From assembly GCA_038503035.1 (NCBI GenBank), contig JAVSML010000985.1, positions 131,372 to 195,371 of the forward strand: a stretch of 64,000 nt of DNA, written 5' to 3'. A program made the position numbers and the translations under genes. The notes under the pieces were generated by a model. It was not told the DNA's origin, made no database searches, and saw nothing but the letters and a program-made list of their open reading frames with translations. This stretch comes from Crocodylus rhombifer. Lineage: Eukaryota > Chordata > Crocodylia > Crocodylidae. This document shows positions 45,926 to 58,987 of the stretch, one piece after another (within the stretch, counting starts at the first letter, position 1; every line of letters begins with the position of its first letter).

Positions 45926-47047
45926 CCAGTTTGATTTGGTATCGCTTTGCAATTACATTGCCCTAGTGTAAATGACTGCACACATGCTGCACAGCAGTGG
46001 AGAATCAGGCCCTTTGACTTCACAACCATCAGGATCAGACCCCTACATTACAGTGCAAGTTTGTCTGGGGCGGGGGTTCTTCTTCTGCTTGTGACTTTAG
46101 TTTCTCTTGTTGGCTGAGAGGGAAGAATTTGAGCTGAACTGAATGTGAAGCACCAGAGCAGAGAACTTTAAAAAAATAGTCCCATCTGTGTCATTTCCAT
46201 ATGAACTGCAAGGGTTTTCATTGTGTGTGATGGAATTAAAAGCCGCTTTCACATCTTTAGCTGCCAAGCATCTGTCTGGGCTCTCTATTTGAATGACTGT
46301 GTCTAGATGGCTGAGTAGAATAACAAATGGCTCTGTCCTAGCTTTCTACCTGTTGTTCAGTCCACCCTTCCTCTCTGGCCTGCTGTTAAGCACAGCTGGA
46401 AAAAATGTCATTTCCTCCTTGCTGCAACCCTCATACTCCTTGGTATCATATACCCTTTCCAGTCAGGGTGGCCCCTGTGGGGTCAACTGTAAGCCCTGGA
46501 TACATTCTAGTGACACTGGCCAACTGCAAATGGGAGACATCCCAAGAACCCCTCCGGGATGTCTCACTGCCACTGAGAGTTCACGTTCAAGTTATCGCCA
46601 TTGAGGTGGTTTGGAGTGTGTGTGTGCAAATGTAATTATGGTACAGGGCCCTCTGGATGAAGGAGGGGGAGCAGTGGTCTGCTTACTGTAGCAGGTTCAA
46701 AAAAACCCAAGAAGAATCCGATGACTAGCCTGATAGATGGAGCAGTGGTGGAGCACCAGTTGAACAAGGGGTATGCTGGAAACAACAGCAGAGCTCGACA
46801 CTGTTGTTGCTCAAAGGACCCAGAAGCCATGCAGGAATGCCTGCAGGAGGTCACTTGGGTCCTCTGGAAGGACAAGAGCCAGAAGCTGGCAGAGGACTGA
46901 ACACTGAAGGAGATTAAGAAAACTCTCTGCAGCTTCAAGATGGCCTGCCCAGGAGTTCTGTGTTACTTTTTGGGTCCAGGACCAGTTGGGCCTGGATCTG
47001 CTGGAGGTTTATAGAGACTGTGTATAGGAGGGCCGCTTGGGGGTGGG

Positions 47048-47278
47048 ATGGAGGAGGGTCTCATAACCCTTCTTTATAAGAAGGAGGTGAAGTGGGATTT
47101 GGAAAACTGGAGACCCAGAATGCTCCTGAACTTTGACTCCAAGCTGTTGGCCAAAGTCTTGGCCAAGAGTTTTAAGTCTGTTATAGGTGCAGTGATCCAC
47201 GAGAACCAGGGTGACATACCCACAAAGGCGTGCTACAACTGCAAGACATGGTACGGCACCAATGGGAGAGAGGGCTGA
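47048..47278 (+). pseudogene. Tx1-like reverse transcriptase, N-terminal part
   Basis: The frame reads GLITLLYKKEVKWDLENWRP, then RMLLNFDSKLLAKVLAKSF, then KSVIGAVIHENQGDIP. It matches the fingers region of Tx1/L1-clade RT (consensus LI.KKGD..DL.NWRPISLLN.DYKI.AK.LA.RL..V...I...Q). The frame ends with a stop at 47276. Beyond it, LSLEKAYD (about 47298-47325) is the remnant of the first catalytic Asp motif (L.D.EKAFD) in another frame. Confidence 0.85.
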
Positions 47279-47425
47279 ATACCACCACCATGCTGAACCT
47301 CAGCCTAGAGAAGGCCTATGACTGAGTGTCCTACTGGTTCCTATTCAAGACACTAAAGAAGTTGCCCTGCCCCTCCCCGCCTCCCCTTCCCACCCCCCAA
47401 CGCCACCTTCATCACTTAGATAAAG

Positions 47426-47731
47426 ATGCTGTACACTGACATGAGCAGCAGGGTACTGGTAAACAGGTTCCTGACAGCCCTGATTGCGGTAGAGCTGGGT
47501 ATTCAGCAGGGCTGCCCACTCTCCCCGATCTGCGTGATGGGGCCACTAGGCCAGCAGCTGAGGTGGGACACCAGAAACAGTGGAGTAAAGATTCCCAGGA
47601 ATAACTGGGAAGAAACAAGGGTCCTGGCCTACATGGACAACCTAAATGTCACACACAGTAAAGAGATAAGTGGTTGGTTGAAAAAAAATGTTACAACACA
47701 CACAGGTATACAGAGCAGTGACAAGAACTGA
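47426..47731 (+). pseudogene. Tx1-like reverse transcriptase, catalytic part
   Basis: The frame contains VELGIQQGCPLSPICVMGPL, corresponding to the RT motif GVRQGCPLSPLL. VLAYMDNLNVTHSKE is the degenerate remnant of YADD (YMDN: the first catalytic Asp retained, the second replaced by Asn). In a working enzyme these two motifs hold the template-primer and the metal ions. The frame ends at 47731 in a frameshift, after which the LNVNKSTCLAPG segment appears in another frame (about 47735-47770). Confidence 0.88.
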
Positions 47732-48329
47732 GCTCAATGTGAACAAAAGCACCTGCCTGGCACCAGGTGACCTGTTACACCAGGTGTAACGGGGGTACAT
47801 CTATTACCAGGTGCACCCCTCCCAGACAAAGTCAGCTATAGAATCCAGAGAGCCATATGTGTCTTACTCTGGGGCTCCAGATGGAGAACGGTGCAAGGAC
47901 CACATTATATAAAACAAAATGGACTGGAGGCAAAGTAATGCTAGATGTTCTGCTCTTCCTCTGGGCCAAGTGCACAAGCCAGATCTGCAAACTGGTGATG
48001 GCCAGAATCCAAAACAGGCTGCTTTGTAAGATACTTTGCAAGGTGCCTGCTGTGATACTGTTGGGTGTACATACTGCCCAATTCAAGCCTGTGGACCATG
48101 GAGTTGCCATGAAACACTTCTGGATGAAATATGATCTGCACAATGAGTCCCTGCAACCTTGATGAACCACCATAAGATTCAGGAAGTGGTAAGGGCAAGA
48201 GACAGTTTTTTGACCGTGGACTTACTATCCAGCATCTGCTGCCTGGCTGTGTGGGAGCAAATTTTACGTAAGGACCTACAGCAGGAGCACAGGGATTTGA
48301 ATTGGGAAGCAGCCCACCAGGCGTCCCCT

Positions 48330-48690
48330 GTGCTGGTGTGAAAAAAGAGAAAGACAGAGAGGCCCATCAAACTGCTGCAGACAAACCTGGCAATGGAAGG
48401 CAGAAACAATTGACCACTTGCTCTGGTACTGCCCATTTACCAGAGAGGTGTGGAGGAGAGTAATCATACTCCTCCTGTTAATAATAGGGGTCAAGACCCT
48501 GACCAGAAAGGTGGTGCTGTTAGGTCACTTGACCAAGCATCAAGGAACTCCAATAGCCTGCTAAGACTGTTTCATGTCCTGCGCTTCAGAAATGCTCTGC
48601 GGAAGACCAGGATCATGCTCATAAACAGACACGTGAACCTCTCAGTCGAGGACTGCCTCAAAATTGAGCCGAGATGCAGCGGTATTACAG
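48330..48690 (+). pseudogene. Tx1-like LINE C-terminal Cys/His region
   Basis: Reading across frames at about 48395-48460 gives ETIDHLLWYCPFTREVWRRV, the conserved C-terminal segment (consensus C..C..E.ETL.H.LW.C.FAREVW) of Tx1-clade ORF2. Upstream LCWCEKRERQ (about 48330) supplies the first cysteines. The downstream part (48450-48690) has no clear domain. Same module type as at 11620-12100 but a different sequence subfamily. Confidence 0.65.
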
Positions 48691-49562
48691 AAAAATAGTT
48701 GAAGAAGACGGGAAGGAGATGGTAGATACCATATGGAAGAGAAAAGAGTGGCACAGACAGTTCAGAGGCGGGACCACCACGAGAGAGAACAATGATGATG
48801 ATTTTGGAGATGATGACAGTGATGATCACTTTTAAAATGACAAATGAAAGGACTGGGGAAATAGGCAGGGAATTGGGAGGGGGAGCACTGAGGTGGTCCT
48901 CTGCATGATTGTGATGGTTAGGTGATGGTGATAGACAGATGGTGACGTGGACGTGTGGGCGCATGGGTACGCCCTGCTGTTATTGCAACAGGAATGAGAA
49001 TGCTGTACCTGTAAAGATGTGGTTTGGACAGTTGAGTGAACCATATTGGTCATGAGACGGATTCATAGTAATTTTTTTTTTCTGAAAAAAATATCAGATA
49101 AGAATTAGTTTCTTTTGTATTTTAGGCCGTGTGCAGAGGAATTCTCTCTTGCTCTAGACAGTGTAGACACTGTCACTGTACAGTCCATACTTACCCAGTT
49201 CCTAGGGTGTGGCTTTATTGTTCAGCAGCAATATTACAATGGACATCTTCACTGGGGTGACTCTTTCTAAGCTGTCCCTAGAGCAGTTTCTCTGCCCCAG
49301 CCTCACATTTGGTGTAACCAACTCTTTTGATTCACAAGTCTTACAATAGGTGGTGTTTTCCTTTAAACCATAGTTGCTGGGACAGTGCTGCAGAATGTCT
49401 CTTTTTTCTATAAAAACAAGTTTCTAGCCCTCAATATAGCAAAGATAATTTGAAAACGCTGAATGAATATGCTCTAAATGCTCAGAAATCAGCAGGCAAA
49501 TCAAATGACCCATCTGTTTTAAATAAGACGTGATCTTTTAAAGCTGGTCACATGGGTTAGGG

Positions 49563-49790
49563 CAGGGGCTGGCAATGTTTTTGGCCAGAGTGCCACAAAC
49601 ACCTATAACCTCAGCTTGCAAAATGTTAGTGTGCCAAGGGCAGACAGAGGGGGAGCTGCAGGGGCCCAATCCTTGTTGTGAGAGTGCAGCCCTCTCTCCT
49701 TCCCCACTGTCTGCCCTGAGGCTTCTGCGCCAAGCAAAATGCCTCCACGTGCCATGCTCTGGCACCCATGCTAGGGGTTGCCTACCCCTA
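49563..49790. mobile_element. 228-bp hAT-like MITE with perfect 8-bp duplication
   Basis: The left end is CAGGGGCTGGCAATG and the right end, read inward, TAGGGGTAGGCAACCCC. They are flanked exactly by GGTTAGGG at 49555-49562 and 49791-49798. Perfect 8-bp duplications are the mark of hAT insertion. The interior is non-coding. The clean duplication suggests it is among the youngest elements here. Confidence 0.85.
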
Positions 49791-50381
49791 GGTTAGGGGT
49801 GGTAACTTGTGTTTTTTGAACGCTTGGGGTTGACAGTGTACCCATTCACTGCATGCAGAGAGTTTGTTCGGTCTCTCCTAGACTTTTACACTGCACTGGT
49901 ATTTCCGCTTTGCTGAAGGCCATTTCTTGCCTTGTGGATCTCTCCTGCTTACAGCCAGCTCTGGAAAATCCTCCGACCCAGCCCAAGGACCATGTTCCAT
50001 CCCTGCTATATCCCACAACCCCACTGCTAGGTATCCCACCAATTTATTCCCCTCCTTGCCCCTTTCTCCAGACTCCTCCCATTCTTGTTCCTTCCCCGTT
50101 TGTTAGCCCACCCCAACATGGGCTCCTTCATACACATGCACACATATTGTGCACTACATGGACCAATGTCTATCGGTCATTTGAGAACCTTCCTGGTACA
50201 GGATGCAGTGGTGTGGCTATGCTGACATGCCATTTGTATGGCACACATCATAGTTGTGGTCCACTGGACCTGTTTGTCTCGACTCAGCAGAGATTCCAAA
50301 GCCATTGCCAAGAAGCAAGCCCGATCCACTCCCCCTAACTAACTTCCATGTGCAGTTTAAGATGATCGGCTTGTCCTAGGC

Positions 50382-50713
50382 CAGTGGCAGCAGCTCATCA
50401 TGGCGGGCAGGATGGTTGCTTTGCACATTGCATTGTGCCCCGTCCTGGTTGGCCCTGGCTGTTGGCAGCCACGGTGCCAGGACTGCACAGCTGCAGTGCC
50501 AACAGAAAGCCAGGTGGGGGGATGGATGCAGAGGGGGAAGGAGGGAGGGTGGCACAGAAGAGTCTGTGTGCTATATGGCTCAGCCTGGCTGCAGTACAGA
50601 GGACTGGCACAGGGCACAGCTCTCCCTCCTCAGGCTCCCAGAGGCAGCCAGTAGGCCAGATAGTATCAGTTTTGGGGCTGGATATGGCTCATGAGCCATA
50701 TTTTATGCCCCTG
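50382..50713. mobile_element. 332-bp hAT-like MITE
   Basis: The left end is CAGTGGCAGC and the right end, read inward, CAGGGGCATAAAATATGGCT. Flanks TCCTAGGC (50374-50381) and TTCTAGGC (50714-50721) match 7/8. The interior is GC-rich, with open frames on both strands that have no domain. Lies 0.6 kb from the previous MITE but is a different subfamily. Confidence 0.8.
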
Positions 50714-50721
50714 TTCTAGGC

Positions 50722-53310
50722 CCTGGATAAGTCACATCCTGGCTGCTTTAGAAACCACTCATTTCTTCCTTGTGCTACTACAAGCTGAGGCATTAGAGCT
50801 GATGCAGACTAGGAGGGGTACTCTATTATGGGATGCACAGGGTGGGGCCTTTTTGCCACTGGATCTTGCTTGGTCCATAGAAACTTAGCTTTGGCAGGTT
50901 TTGCCATGATGGTATAGGGTGGTGGAAAAGGAAGACTGAGCAGACTGTGACAGGATATGTGTGGGTGGCAGGATTTCATTCTCTTTTGTATTAATAGCAT
51001 GTCCTGTGATCTTTATGCATATTGTGAGGCAGGAGAAAATGTATTTGTTTATATATAATAAGGCTAGCACTGACTGCTGTTTCAGATAGACACTTTTGTA
51101 TAAAAAAAAAAGGGTTATGGGTTGTAGTCAATAGGTCTCGCAGGTGCCTTTCCTTCAGAATACTTGTGAAAAAGCAATACAGTTCCTATATAGAAAAAGT
51201 AAGTGAAACAACAGGATCTCTGCCCAAAATCAAGCCCTGTATGACCCAGAGGGCTCCAAATTTAGGATGGAGGTTAGTTTCATCAGTGTGTCTGTGTGGG
51301 GGGAAGCAGTGGGAAACACCACCACAGCTGGTAAAGAAAAGGAGCAGAAAGCCATGGACACAGCCAGATCAAGCAATGGGTACGCAACCAGGAACTGACA
51401 AGGTTCTTTTGGCTAAGTGCTGGCTAGAAGAGGCTGGGCACTGAGCAAAGAGACTATTTCCTCCTGTTATATTCCCCTTGGGTTTAGGGAAATGAGACTT
51501 TACACATTATTTGTAAATAAATAGGATCGCAGCAAAGAAACAGTGGCACAGTTCCCCCCCCCCCCCCAAAAAAAAAACAACATACAGGATCCTAAAAATT
51601 ACATGATATTAATACAGAAGGAATATTTGGACAATTCATTGGAAGCAGCATTTCAATGAGGAGACTGCCTGAACTGAATACACTTTGAGTAAAGACTTCA
51701 GGGCTTTACCCATGCCTAGTAGCCAGGAATTGCAGAAAAAATCCATACACAGGAACCAGAATTGTTGATCATGTTACCATTTGCCCATGTACAGCGTTTG
51801 TTTGAAGGCAATGCCTGTATCTTAAGCATAATTAAGTAATTAATTGTACATAAGGTTATGTTGTACCTGCGCATATATCCTGGGCTGATGCTGCAACCTC
51901 TTGTTTGCGAGAGTAATTACTCTGAAGTCAATGAGACAGCTCACAAGAGTAAGAGCTACCGGTCTCAAGTCTGAAGAAGATTTTTTTTTTTACCCATGTA
52001 TTTTTTACCCATGTATTAATCCCTTGGGTTTCTCTTATGAATCAAAGTGGTTGGGCTTGATTCTGATCTCCTTTGCTCCCAGCTGTACACCTGTGGAACT
52101 ACTCTCGACTCTGGCACTGCCTCCAAGCTATGGTTGATGGTGGGGGATTGTTCAGTTTATCACTGTACGTGCGACTGTCCAAAGAATGATAGGGTCCCAT
52201 GGGTAAACAGATTGGCCTGGATTTGCTTTCAGCTTAAAGGATAAAGGAAAACAAATGTAGCCTTGTTGAGGGCGGAAAACAAGTTCAGAGAAACAGTCAG
52301 CCCAGCTCAAAGACACCAGCCCCTTAAGGCCATGCAGTAATCCTGAACGGGAGTCTGACCTTTCATTTGTACCTCGTGTTGCTCAGCAGAACAGGCAGTC
52401 CTAGAAAAAAGCAGGGAGGAGTGAGAGGACAGTTTGGGACAGTTTTGTCAATGTAGTTTCCCTTTATTTCATCAAAACTTTGCATTTTGACAAATGTTCA
52501 AAACATGCCAGCTGGCTCTAGTCAAATAATTAAAAACTTCATTTAAAAGAACCCATTTTGGGGATGCCTCAAATATTGCATTTGAGAGCTGTCAAAACAA
52601 AACATTTCATCCAGAGCTCATTGCACAAGCCATTTGGATATTTTCAAAATGTTCCCTCCCACTTTTTCCAACCAAATCCATTAGTTGAATTTGTCTCAAA
52701 TTTATTAATAATTCTGCCCCTCACCCCGCAACTGCAGTTTTTCAGCAGATTTGCTCTTTGGGGTGGGGGAGGCTTTGTTCTAATCTAAACACTTGGAGCC
52801 TTCAGCTAGGTAGTGTCCAGGGCTATGTTTGGCACCATGTCTAGTTTTGGTAGGCTGCATTAGCATTTTTGGGGAGCTTATACTGGGGAGTGGGTAGAAG
52901 TGATGGATTCTCCCCTCTCTATTTCTACCCACCTATCACTTCCTTCATGAACTCTTTCCCCTGTGGTTATAATGAGAAGCTGAGCTATCGCTCTTCAATC
53001 ATCTCTGCCCCTTGGCCCTATTCAGGGACTGAAGAGCATTATGCAGAATCAAGAACTCATTCTGTCTATCAAAGTCACACTATTCAGCTCAAAGCCCTCA
53101 GAGATTTTCCTAGACTCAGAAGTTTCCTGCCATTTCTCATCTTAAATCTGTTTATTGAAGCTGTTCTTCAATCATGACACTTTTTCATACACTATATATA
53201 TGCTGATGCTCTCTTTCATAGCAAGATGTGTCAGGCCTTCAGATTTATGCAGGTGCTGTGAGTTGCTAAGCTCAAACTGGCTTTGAGACTGGATTTCTGT
53301 ACAGTTAATA
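50722..53310. other. Unassigned non-coding sequence
   Basis: Includes a C run followed by an A run (51556-51580), and a 16-bp tandem duplication, TTTTTACCCATGTATT-like, at about 51986-52017. No exon or repeat family recognised. Confidence 0.4.
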
Positions 53311-53587
53311 AGGACTTGTTTACACATGAAGGTTAAGGGCGGTTTCAGTTTAAAGGAAAGGAACAATTCCAGATTTACTCCAAGTGTAGATGTTCTTATT
53401 ACAGCATGGTACCTTTTTCTCAACTTAGTTTTATCCACTTTCAAAGTAAATTGAGTTAAACCAGAACAAGACACTTTTATTCTAGATTAAGAGCAGCCAC
53501 ATATTAAATTAATTCAAAGCTGGTCATCTGGAATAGTTAAAACAGCCTAATCAATATGGAATAACTCCATGTGTTAACAAGCCTTTA
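53311..53587. mobile_element. MITE with A(A)GGCTTGTT.ACACATG termini
   Basis: The left end AGGACTTGTTTACACATG and the right end, read inward, AAAGGCTTGTTAACACATG are inverted repeats of about 18 bp. The interior carries GTTTAAAGG and GAGTTAAACCAG phrases similar to the AAACTGGTTTA cluster at 21942-22155. Probably the same broad family as 19059-19326. The superfamily is not resolved. Confidence 0.6.
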
Positions 53588-55541
53588 GGAATAGCATTGG
53601 GGAGAAAATAAGCAACATTCCTTTCTCATTACAGCTGCACGCAAAATATTCTCCTCGCATGTTTTCTTGCCCTGGCTAAACAATTTTGGATCCTTGGAAA
53701 CCAACAGTTTTTGCATAATTCTTGATGAAAAAAAAATGCAGTGAAATGGACTTGGAAGCTATTCAAATTTGGATTTATGTCATGTGTCACTTTTGGTATA
53801 ACAGCCTGATAACACTCAGGGATTTCCCGATGTAAGACCTTACACCATATTGGAAAGGTGGCAGGGCATAAGAGATATGGCTTATTGACACTTTCTGTTT
53901 AGCAATGGGAGACCAAAATAAAACACAAGAGACTGAGCGGGGAAATAGTCTTTTGTTTAAAATGTTGGTTAGGGTTTTTGGAGATAGGGGCTCAGTGCTT
54001 GGCTCTGGTGCAAACTTTGTGTGGTCTTAGGTAAGCCATTTAATTTCTCTGCTATGGCTATTCTGTTCTGGATGATAGGGGAGGCTAGGAATAAAGGAGC
54101 TCAGTCTAATGTCTAGAGCCAGGGGCCCTGGTGGGTGGCCAAAAACCAGATGTATGACAAATGCCAAATTCAGGAGCAAAGCTGATAAGCTGATCTAGTA
54201 TGCCAGGCCAAGAGGTTGACAGTCAAGAAGACCTCAAGCCAAAGAGTCAGGAGCCGGAGTCAGGATGCTGAATGTAGAAATTAAAAAGCAAGGACCACGA
54301 ACCTGGGAAATGTTACAGCAGCAGGACACAAGACTGGGAGGTGTGCACAGGCCAGGAGCTTCTTGCAGCCTGAAAGCTTGGTGTGTTGTGCAGCAAAGGA
54401 TGCACAGTGCCCTTAAATGAGGAACTGGAGCCAGCCAGGTGGCTGAGCAAGAGCTGTCTTGGAGCCCAGCTGAGATAGTTTAGTTCACTTGGTTGGGGAG
54501 CAGAGATTTACTCCTTACACTCTATAGGTTTTTAATACTGGACACATCCCAGTGTTACCTGAGCGCCTGCCAGTACAGCTCTGAACAGTGAGACTAACAG
54601 CTGTCAGATTTATCCCATTGTCTTTCTCATCATTTCTCTGGAGGGGAACTGTAGGTTCAATGCAGTGTTTTGGTCAGTTGGGTTATGGCTTGAATATGCA
54701 TGCTCTTACGTGTTCCTCTCAGAGAAGGCAGGCCAGAGGTGTTCACCTTGCCCTTAGGAGCAGGGGAAGATCCTGTTACTCATCTTGACCCAAGCAGCTA
54801 GTCCGAATCCAGGGCTTTGTAGATCATACTAGTTAGGAAGAGAAATGGAAGACGGAATCAGTATTTCTTTGCAAAGAAAAGTACCAAGTCCTGTTTTCCT
54901 GAATGCTTTTTCTCTGCATCACACTACCCATGATTCTGTGGCCATATTTTGTCTCCGTTGTATTTTTCTGTTTCTCAATCTGAGTTTGAACTGCCTTTCT
55001 CTCTTGCTCTCGCCCACACCCATGCACATGCCTGCCCAAACAATCCACTGATCCCTCCACCCACATATTTCAGATTTTTCAGGAGCTCTGCTGTGTTTGT
55101 GCAACTGCTTTTATTTCAGCTCCCAGCTCCCCCAAAAGAGCTTACCAGCCTCTTACAGTTATCTTGGATGAAGGGTGGCAGTTCCACCCACCAGTTTCAG
55201 TAAGACTTACCCAGCCTCTAGCAGTCCTTACTGCTTAGTTCCAGTGAGAGGTAGTTTCACAGTCTGGAGCCAGCTGGCAAGGAAGCTCTGTCTTCCATAC
55301 AGATGGTCTTTACCCTTATAGCAGACAGTTCTGTTGGGTCTGAAGGGTGCCTGAAGGCAGAGCTGTTCTGGCTCTGTAAGTGATTCTCTCAATATACTGA
55401 GTCCCGTGGATAAAAAGCAAAGCCTAGGTCTTAAATCAGTTTTTTAATTGGAAGTCTGTGTAGAAGGAGGAAAGCAGATCACAACCCTTGTTACTGGTTT
55501 CCTAAGGACTTCCTGCCCAAGTTTGTCACATTGCTATAAAT
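53588..55541. other. Mostly unassigned; MIR-like piece at ~53995-54075
   Basis: GGGCTCAGTGCTTGGCTCTG, then GTGTGGTCTTAGGTAAGCCA, TTTAATTTCTCTG has the order of a forward MIR core. The rest of the interval has no recognised repeat or exon. Confidence 0.45.
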
Positions 55542-55963
55542 CAGGGTTGTCAAACAGACAGCCCACGGGCAATATGCAGTTACATGGAGTCCCTTCATCT
55601 GGCCTCTGGTGCAGCCTTTGGGTCTCACAGTTGACCCACAAGCTACTTACAGGATACATTGGACTGGTCCCACATGCAGATCTGAGGCATGAAGTGCCCA
55701 TTCCAGCAGGCCTGGGACCCACACTGCACACAGCACCCACTATGGCTGAGCCAGGACCCATGCTGTATGTGACACCCACCCTGGACTTCCCAGGGAAGCC
55801 ACTGCTTTCAGCATGGGTCCTGGGCTGCCTGAAGTCAGTGCTGCATGTACTGGATTTTGTATGCTGTGGGTGAGGAGGTGTCTATGGGCTGGATGTGGCC
55901 CATGGATTTGCCCTGCACCACTTCCCTGGTCTGAGGGGCCAGATAAGTTTGACCCTCCCCCTG
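55542..55963. mobile_element. hAT-like element, 422 bp
   Basis: The left end is CAGGGTTGTCAAACAGACAG, then CCCACGGGC. The right end, read inward, is CAGGGGGAGGGTCAAACTTA, then TCTGGCC. The terminal similarity (CAGGG...GTCAAAC) is clear and typical of this family. Flanks CTATAAAT and TCATTAAC match only 4/8, so the insertion is old. The interior is non-coding. Confidence 0.65.
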
Positions 55964-58900
55964 TCATTAACTACCCAAAAGCCCATGCCATAGTCTTCCA
56001 AGATCAGTTGGACTCTCCAAACCAGCTAAGAGATGGAGATAGAGCCAGGTACTTGTGCCAACTTGGAAATTTACATTCACTGCAGCTTTCTAATGTCTTC
56101 CTTTACAAATCTAGTCTGGAGTTTAAAGAGCTGATCCTTGGATTGGGGTGCCCTACCTCCTACCAACCAGCCAACAGATAGTTGCTCCTTCTTGATTTCT
56201 AGATTGGCTTTCAAGCTACTGAATGCAAACCTTTTGATTACAAGACTCAGAAAGTACACTATCAGGCAGATAGCAGTGATAGCCTCTTCTGTATTAATAA
56301 CCAGCCAGTGTTTTCCCAAATGGTCTCACAGGGCACAATGTTATGTCCCATAACAGCTGAAATCTTTTGTTTAGCTCAACCTGCCCCATCCCTGCCGGGG
56401 CAGTATTTCACATGACATATTGAACATGCTGTCATGTTGCTGTTTCAGAGCAAATGTGTTTCCAGCATCTGTCAGAAATGTAGTGCAAACAGCAAGGTTA
56501 GTTTAAATAATGCATAAAAAGGGCCCGGTGGCAACATCCTTGCTCAGCAGTGCTGGCTGCAAGAATCAGACAGGAAAATAATGCTGCAGACAGAAAGGAT
56601 TTGTGAAGGACCCTTTGAGTCAGTGTTCATCCACAGACAATTTATAATGAGTTCTGATGCTACTGAAATCCCTAGCAAAACTCTTATTGGCTCCTATGGG
56701 ACTTAGATTTGGCCTATATAACAGTCAGTGAAACCTACCTAGCAAAGGATTTTAATCCATTTCAATTAGGCTGCCTGCTCCATTGCACCACAATGTTTGT
56801 AGTAACAGAAAGCGTTTTCCTCCATCAGGTACTTTGTAGGAGGAACATGCACTGTGCTGGGGTCCAGGAGGCTATGCAGACTTAATTGCAGATCCAGTTG
56901 CAGACTCACTGACTCCTGTCCAAATGTCCATGACTGTTGTAGGCCTTATTATTGATCAGGCCTCGTGCCATAGTCCTAGCAGGCTGTCAGGTGATGGAAC
57001 CTCCCTCCTTTAGGTTGCATAAGTCCATTTTGGGCACAGCTAGGATCAACCCTCTGGTAGACCAGAGTTCAATCACTCAGCAACACTGGCTTTCCCAAGC
57101 ATAGTTCATATGCTTTAGTTGTCACAGCAAGCACTGAAAGTCAGGAACATCCCCATGGTATCTCTGTGACTTCTGTCCTTCATATGCAACAGCAAAAGTC
57201 ACTTAACCATACTCTTCCTCTGTACACTGCATAGGGCCAATTGTGCCAATACTGCCAGGCCTCTTTCATCCCCATATATCCAGATCCTCTTCACTGCCTA
57301 GAAGGTTGGGGCACAGTATATCACAGAGCCCCATCCTTCTTTCCTCAAGCATTATGGTCATGGACAAGGCCACACAAATATTCTGTGGCTCTGTCTAGAC
57401 TGGGGGAAATGTTCTCTTTAAAGCTGTTAGTTGACATGACTAGGTACAGCCCTTGGCACCTAGGAGAGATACAGTTAGGGCCTTTTCAGCCTTGAAAGTT
57501 GGTTGCATGGTAACTGTGTAAAAAAAATTACTTTTTAATCTATAATAAGCTAGCCCAAGTTAAAAACCCAGTGAAGAAGAAGTGTTACCCTGGCAAGGAA
57601 AATGCTTACAGGGAAGCATACCTCTTACATTGACCAGCCAATGTGTTGAAACTCCAACTACCATATGTCTGCACTAGTATTTTAGTACTAGATAGCTAAT
57701 GCTGGTTAAAAATATACTGTTTTCCTAGTGAAGACAAGGTCTTAATGGATCAGGATATTTGTGAACAACTGCAACACAGTCTTCCAAGTGGGGACTAGTT
57801 GATCCCTGCTGTGTGAGAGCTCTGCTGCTTCACATCACTTTCCAGTTAGCTTCAAGCATGAAAAGACGTGTATACTGTATATAACATTCAGCCTATAAAA
57901 TATGTATTGACGTGATAGCATGTGGGGAGCACATACACATTTCTAAGGATGTCTCAGGTTGTCAATCAAGATCATTTTTCAAGTTCAAGGTAAATCAAAA
58001 TGTGACCTAGTTCCCAATTTGCAGTCTAGGTGTGATAGTTGACATGTCAATTTAACATCCCCTCCCTCTGCCCCCAGTGCTAATTACAGTGTTTTCTAAT
58101 TTTAAAGTTAGTGCTGGAAGACCAGCTGTCCTTATGCCACTTATAGATAAATAGCCAACACGAAAGGGGAGAAAACCACATGGCACTGAATGACAGACTG
58201 ACCCTTTCAGTAGATTGGTACAGAGAAGTAATAGAGCATGAAGCATCCTCTTGTTACCTGTACTGTGTTCATCACACATACAGGATGCTACCCTTCCCTT
58301 CTCTGCAATCGGTGGGCAGTAAGCTGTATCAGATACAGATTAATTGCTTTCTCACTGGAACCATGCAGGGACTGACCACTGAACTTTGAGTTAGCTCTGA
58401 GAGTTGGTCTGGTTTGGCCTTCACAACTGGGCTGTCTCTTATTAAGCACTTCGGGCAAAGCTGTCATTTAGCCTTTAAGTTAAATAGTCCATCTGCTCAG
58501 CTGCTAGTGGCTAAGTTCAGCACATGGCCAAGGTGACAAACTAGGGTTCTAACAATAAAATTCCAAAAGCATCTGCAGTTTATGACAGCCCTGCCAGCAA
58601 TTTCCCAAGGGCTTTGTGGCCTCCCAAAGCAGCAGCGCTGCCTCAGACACACTTCAGGTTGTCATATTAAGATTTCCCTGACTGCAGTCAAGCCAAGTTT
58701 TTTTCCTGTTGCATCCAGGCAGTTACCACAGACACAAAACAGTCAGGCAGAAAGCTGACACTAAGAAGTAATAAACGGTTTTACTTCCCTAACTGCTCTG
58801 CTATAATTAGGCTTTACAGTGGGTTGCTATGGATGGACGTTTATCCCAACATAAGACCCTGGAGCCTAAGAATTATGAATCCACCCTGTAACGGTTTTGT

Positions 58901-58987
58901 CAGGCTGCAACCTAAACAAATTCTTTCCATCTTACCGCCGATATTTAAAAAATTCTGCAGCAAAAGAGAGTTGTGGGGTCAGTTCCA
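55964..58987. other. Unassigned non-coding sequence
   Basis: No recognised exon, RNA gene or repeat family over about 3 kb. Open frames are short. Confidence 0.4.

Larger units (their letters stand above)
46640..48840 (+). mobile_element. Tx1/L1-clade LINE remnant
   Basis: A long forward-strand decayed LINE in several frames. From 5' to 3': pre-RT linker (DQLGLDLLEVYRDCV at about 46980-47025), RT entry motif, GIQQGCPLSP motif, degenerate YADD, LNVNKSTCLAPG following the RT, and a C-terminal ETIDHLLWYCPFTREVWRRV with the Cys/His segment. The 3' end near 48840 is rich in GATGATGATGAC repeats and has no clear poly(A). The order and spacing match ORF2 of Tx1/L1-type elements rather than CR1. Stops and frameshifts make it non-functional. 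Confidence 0.8.
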
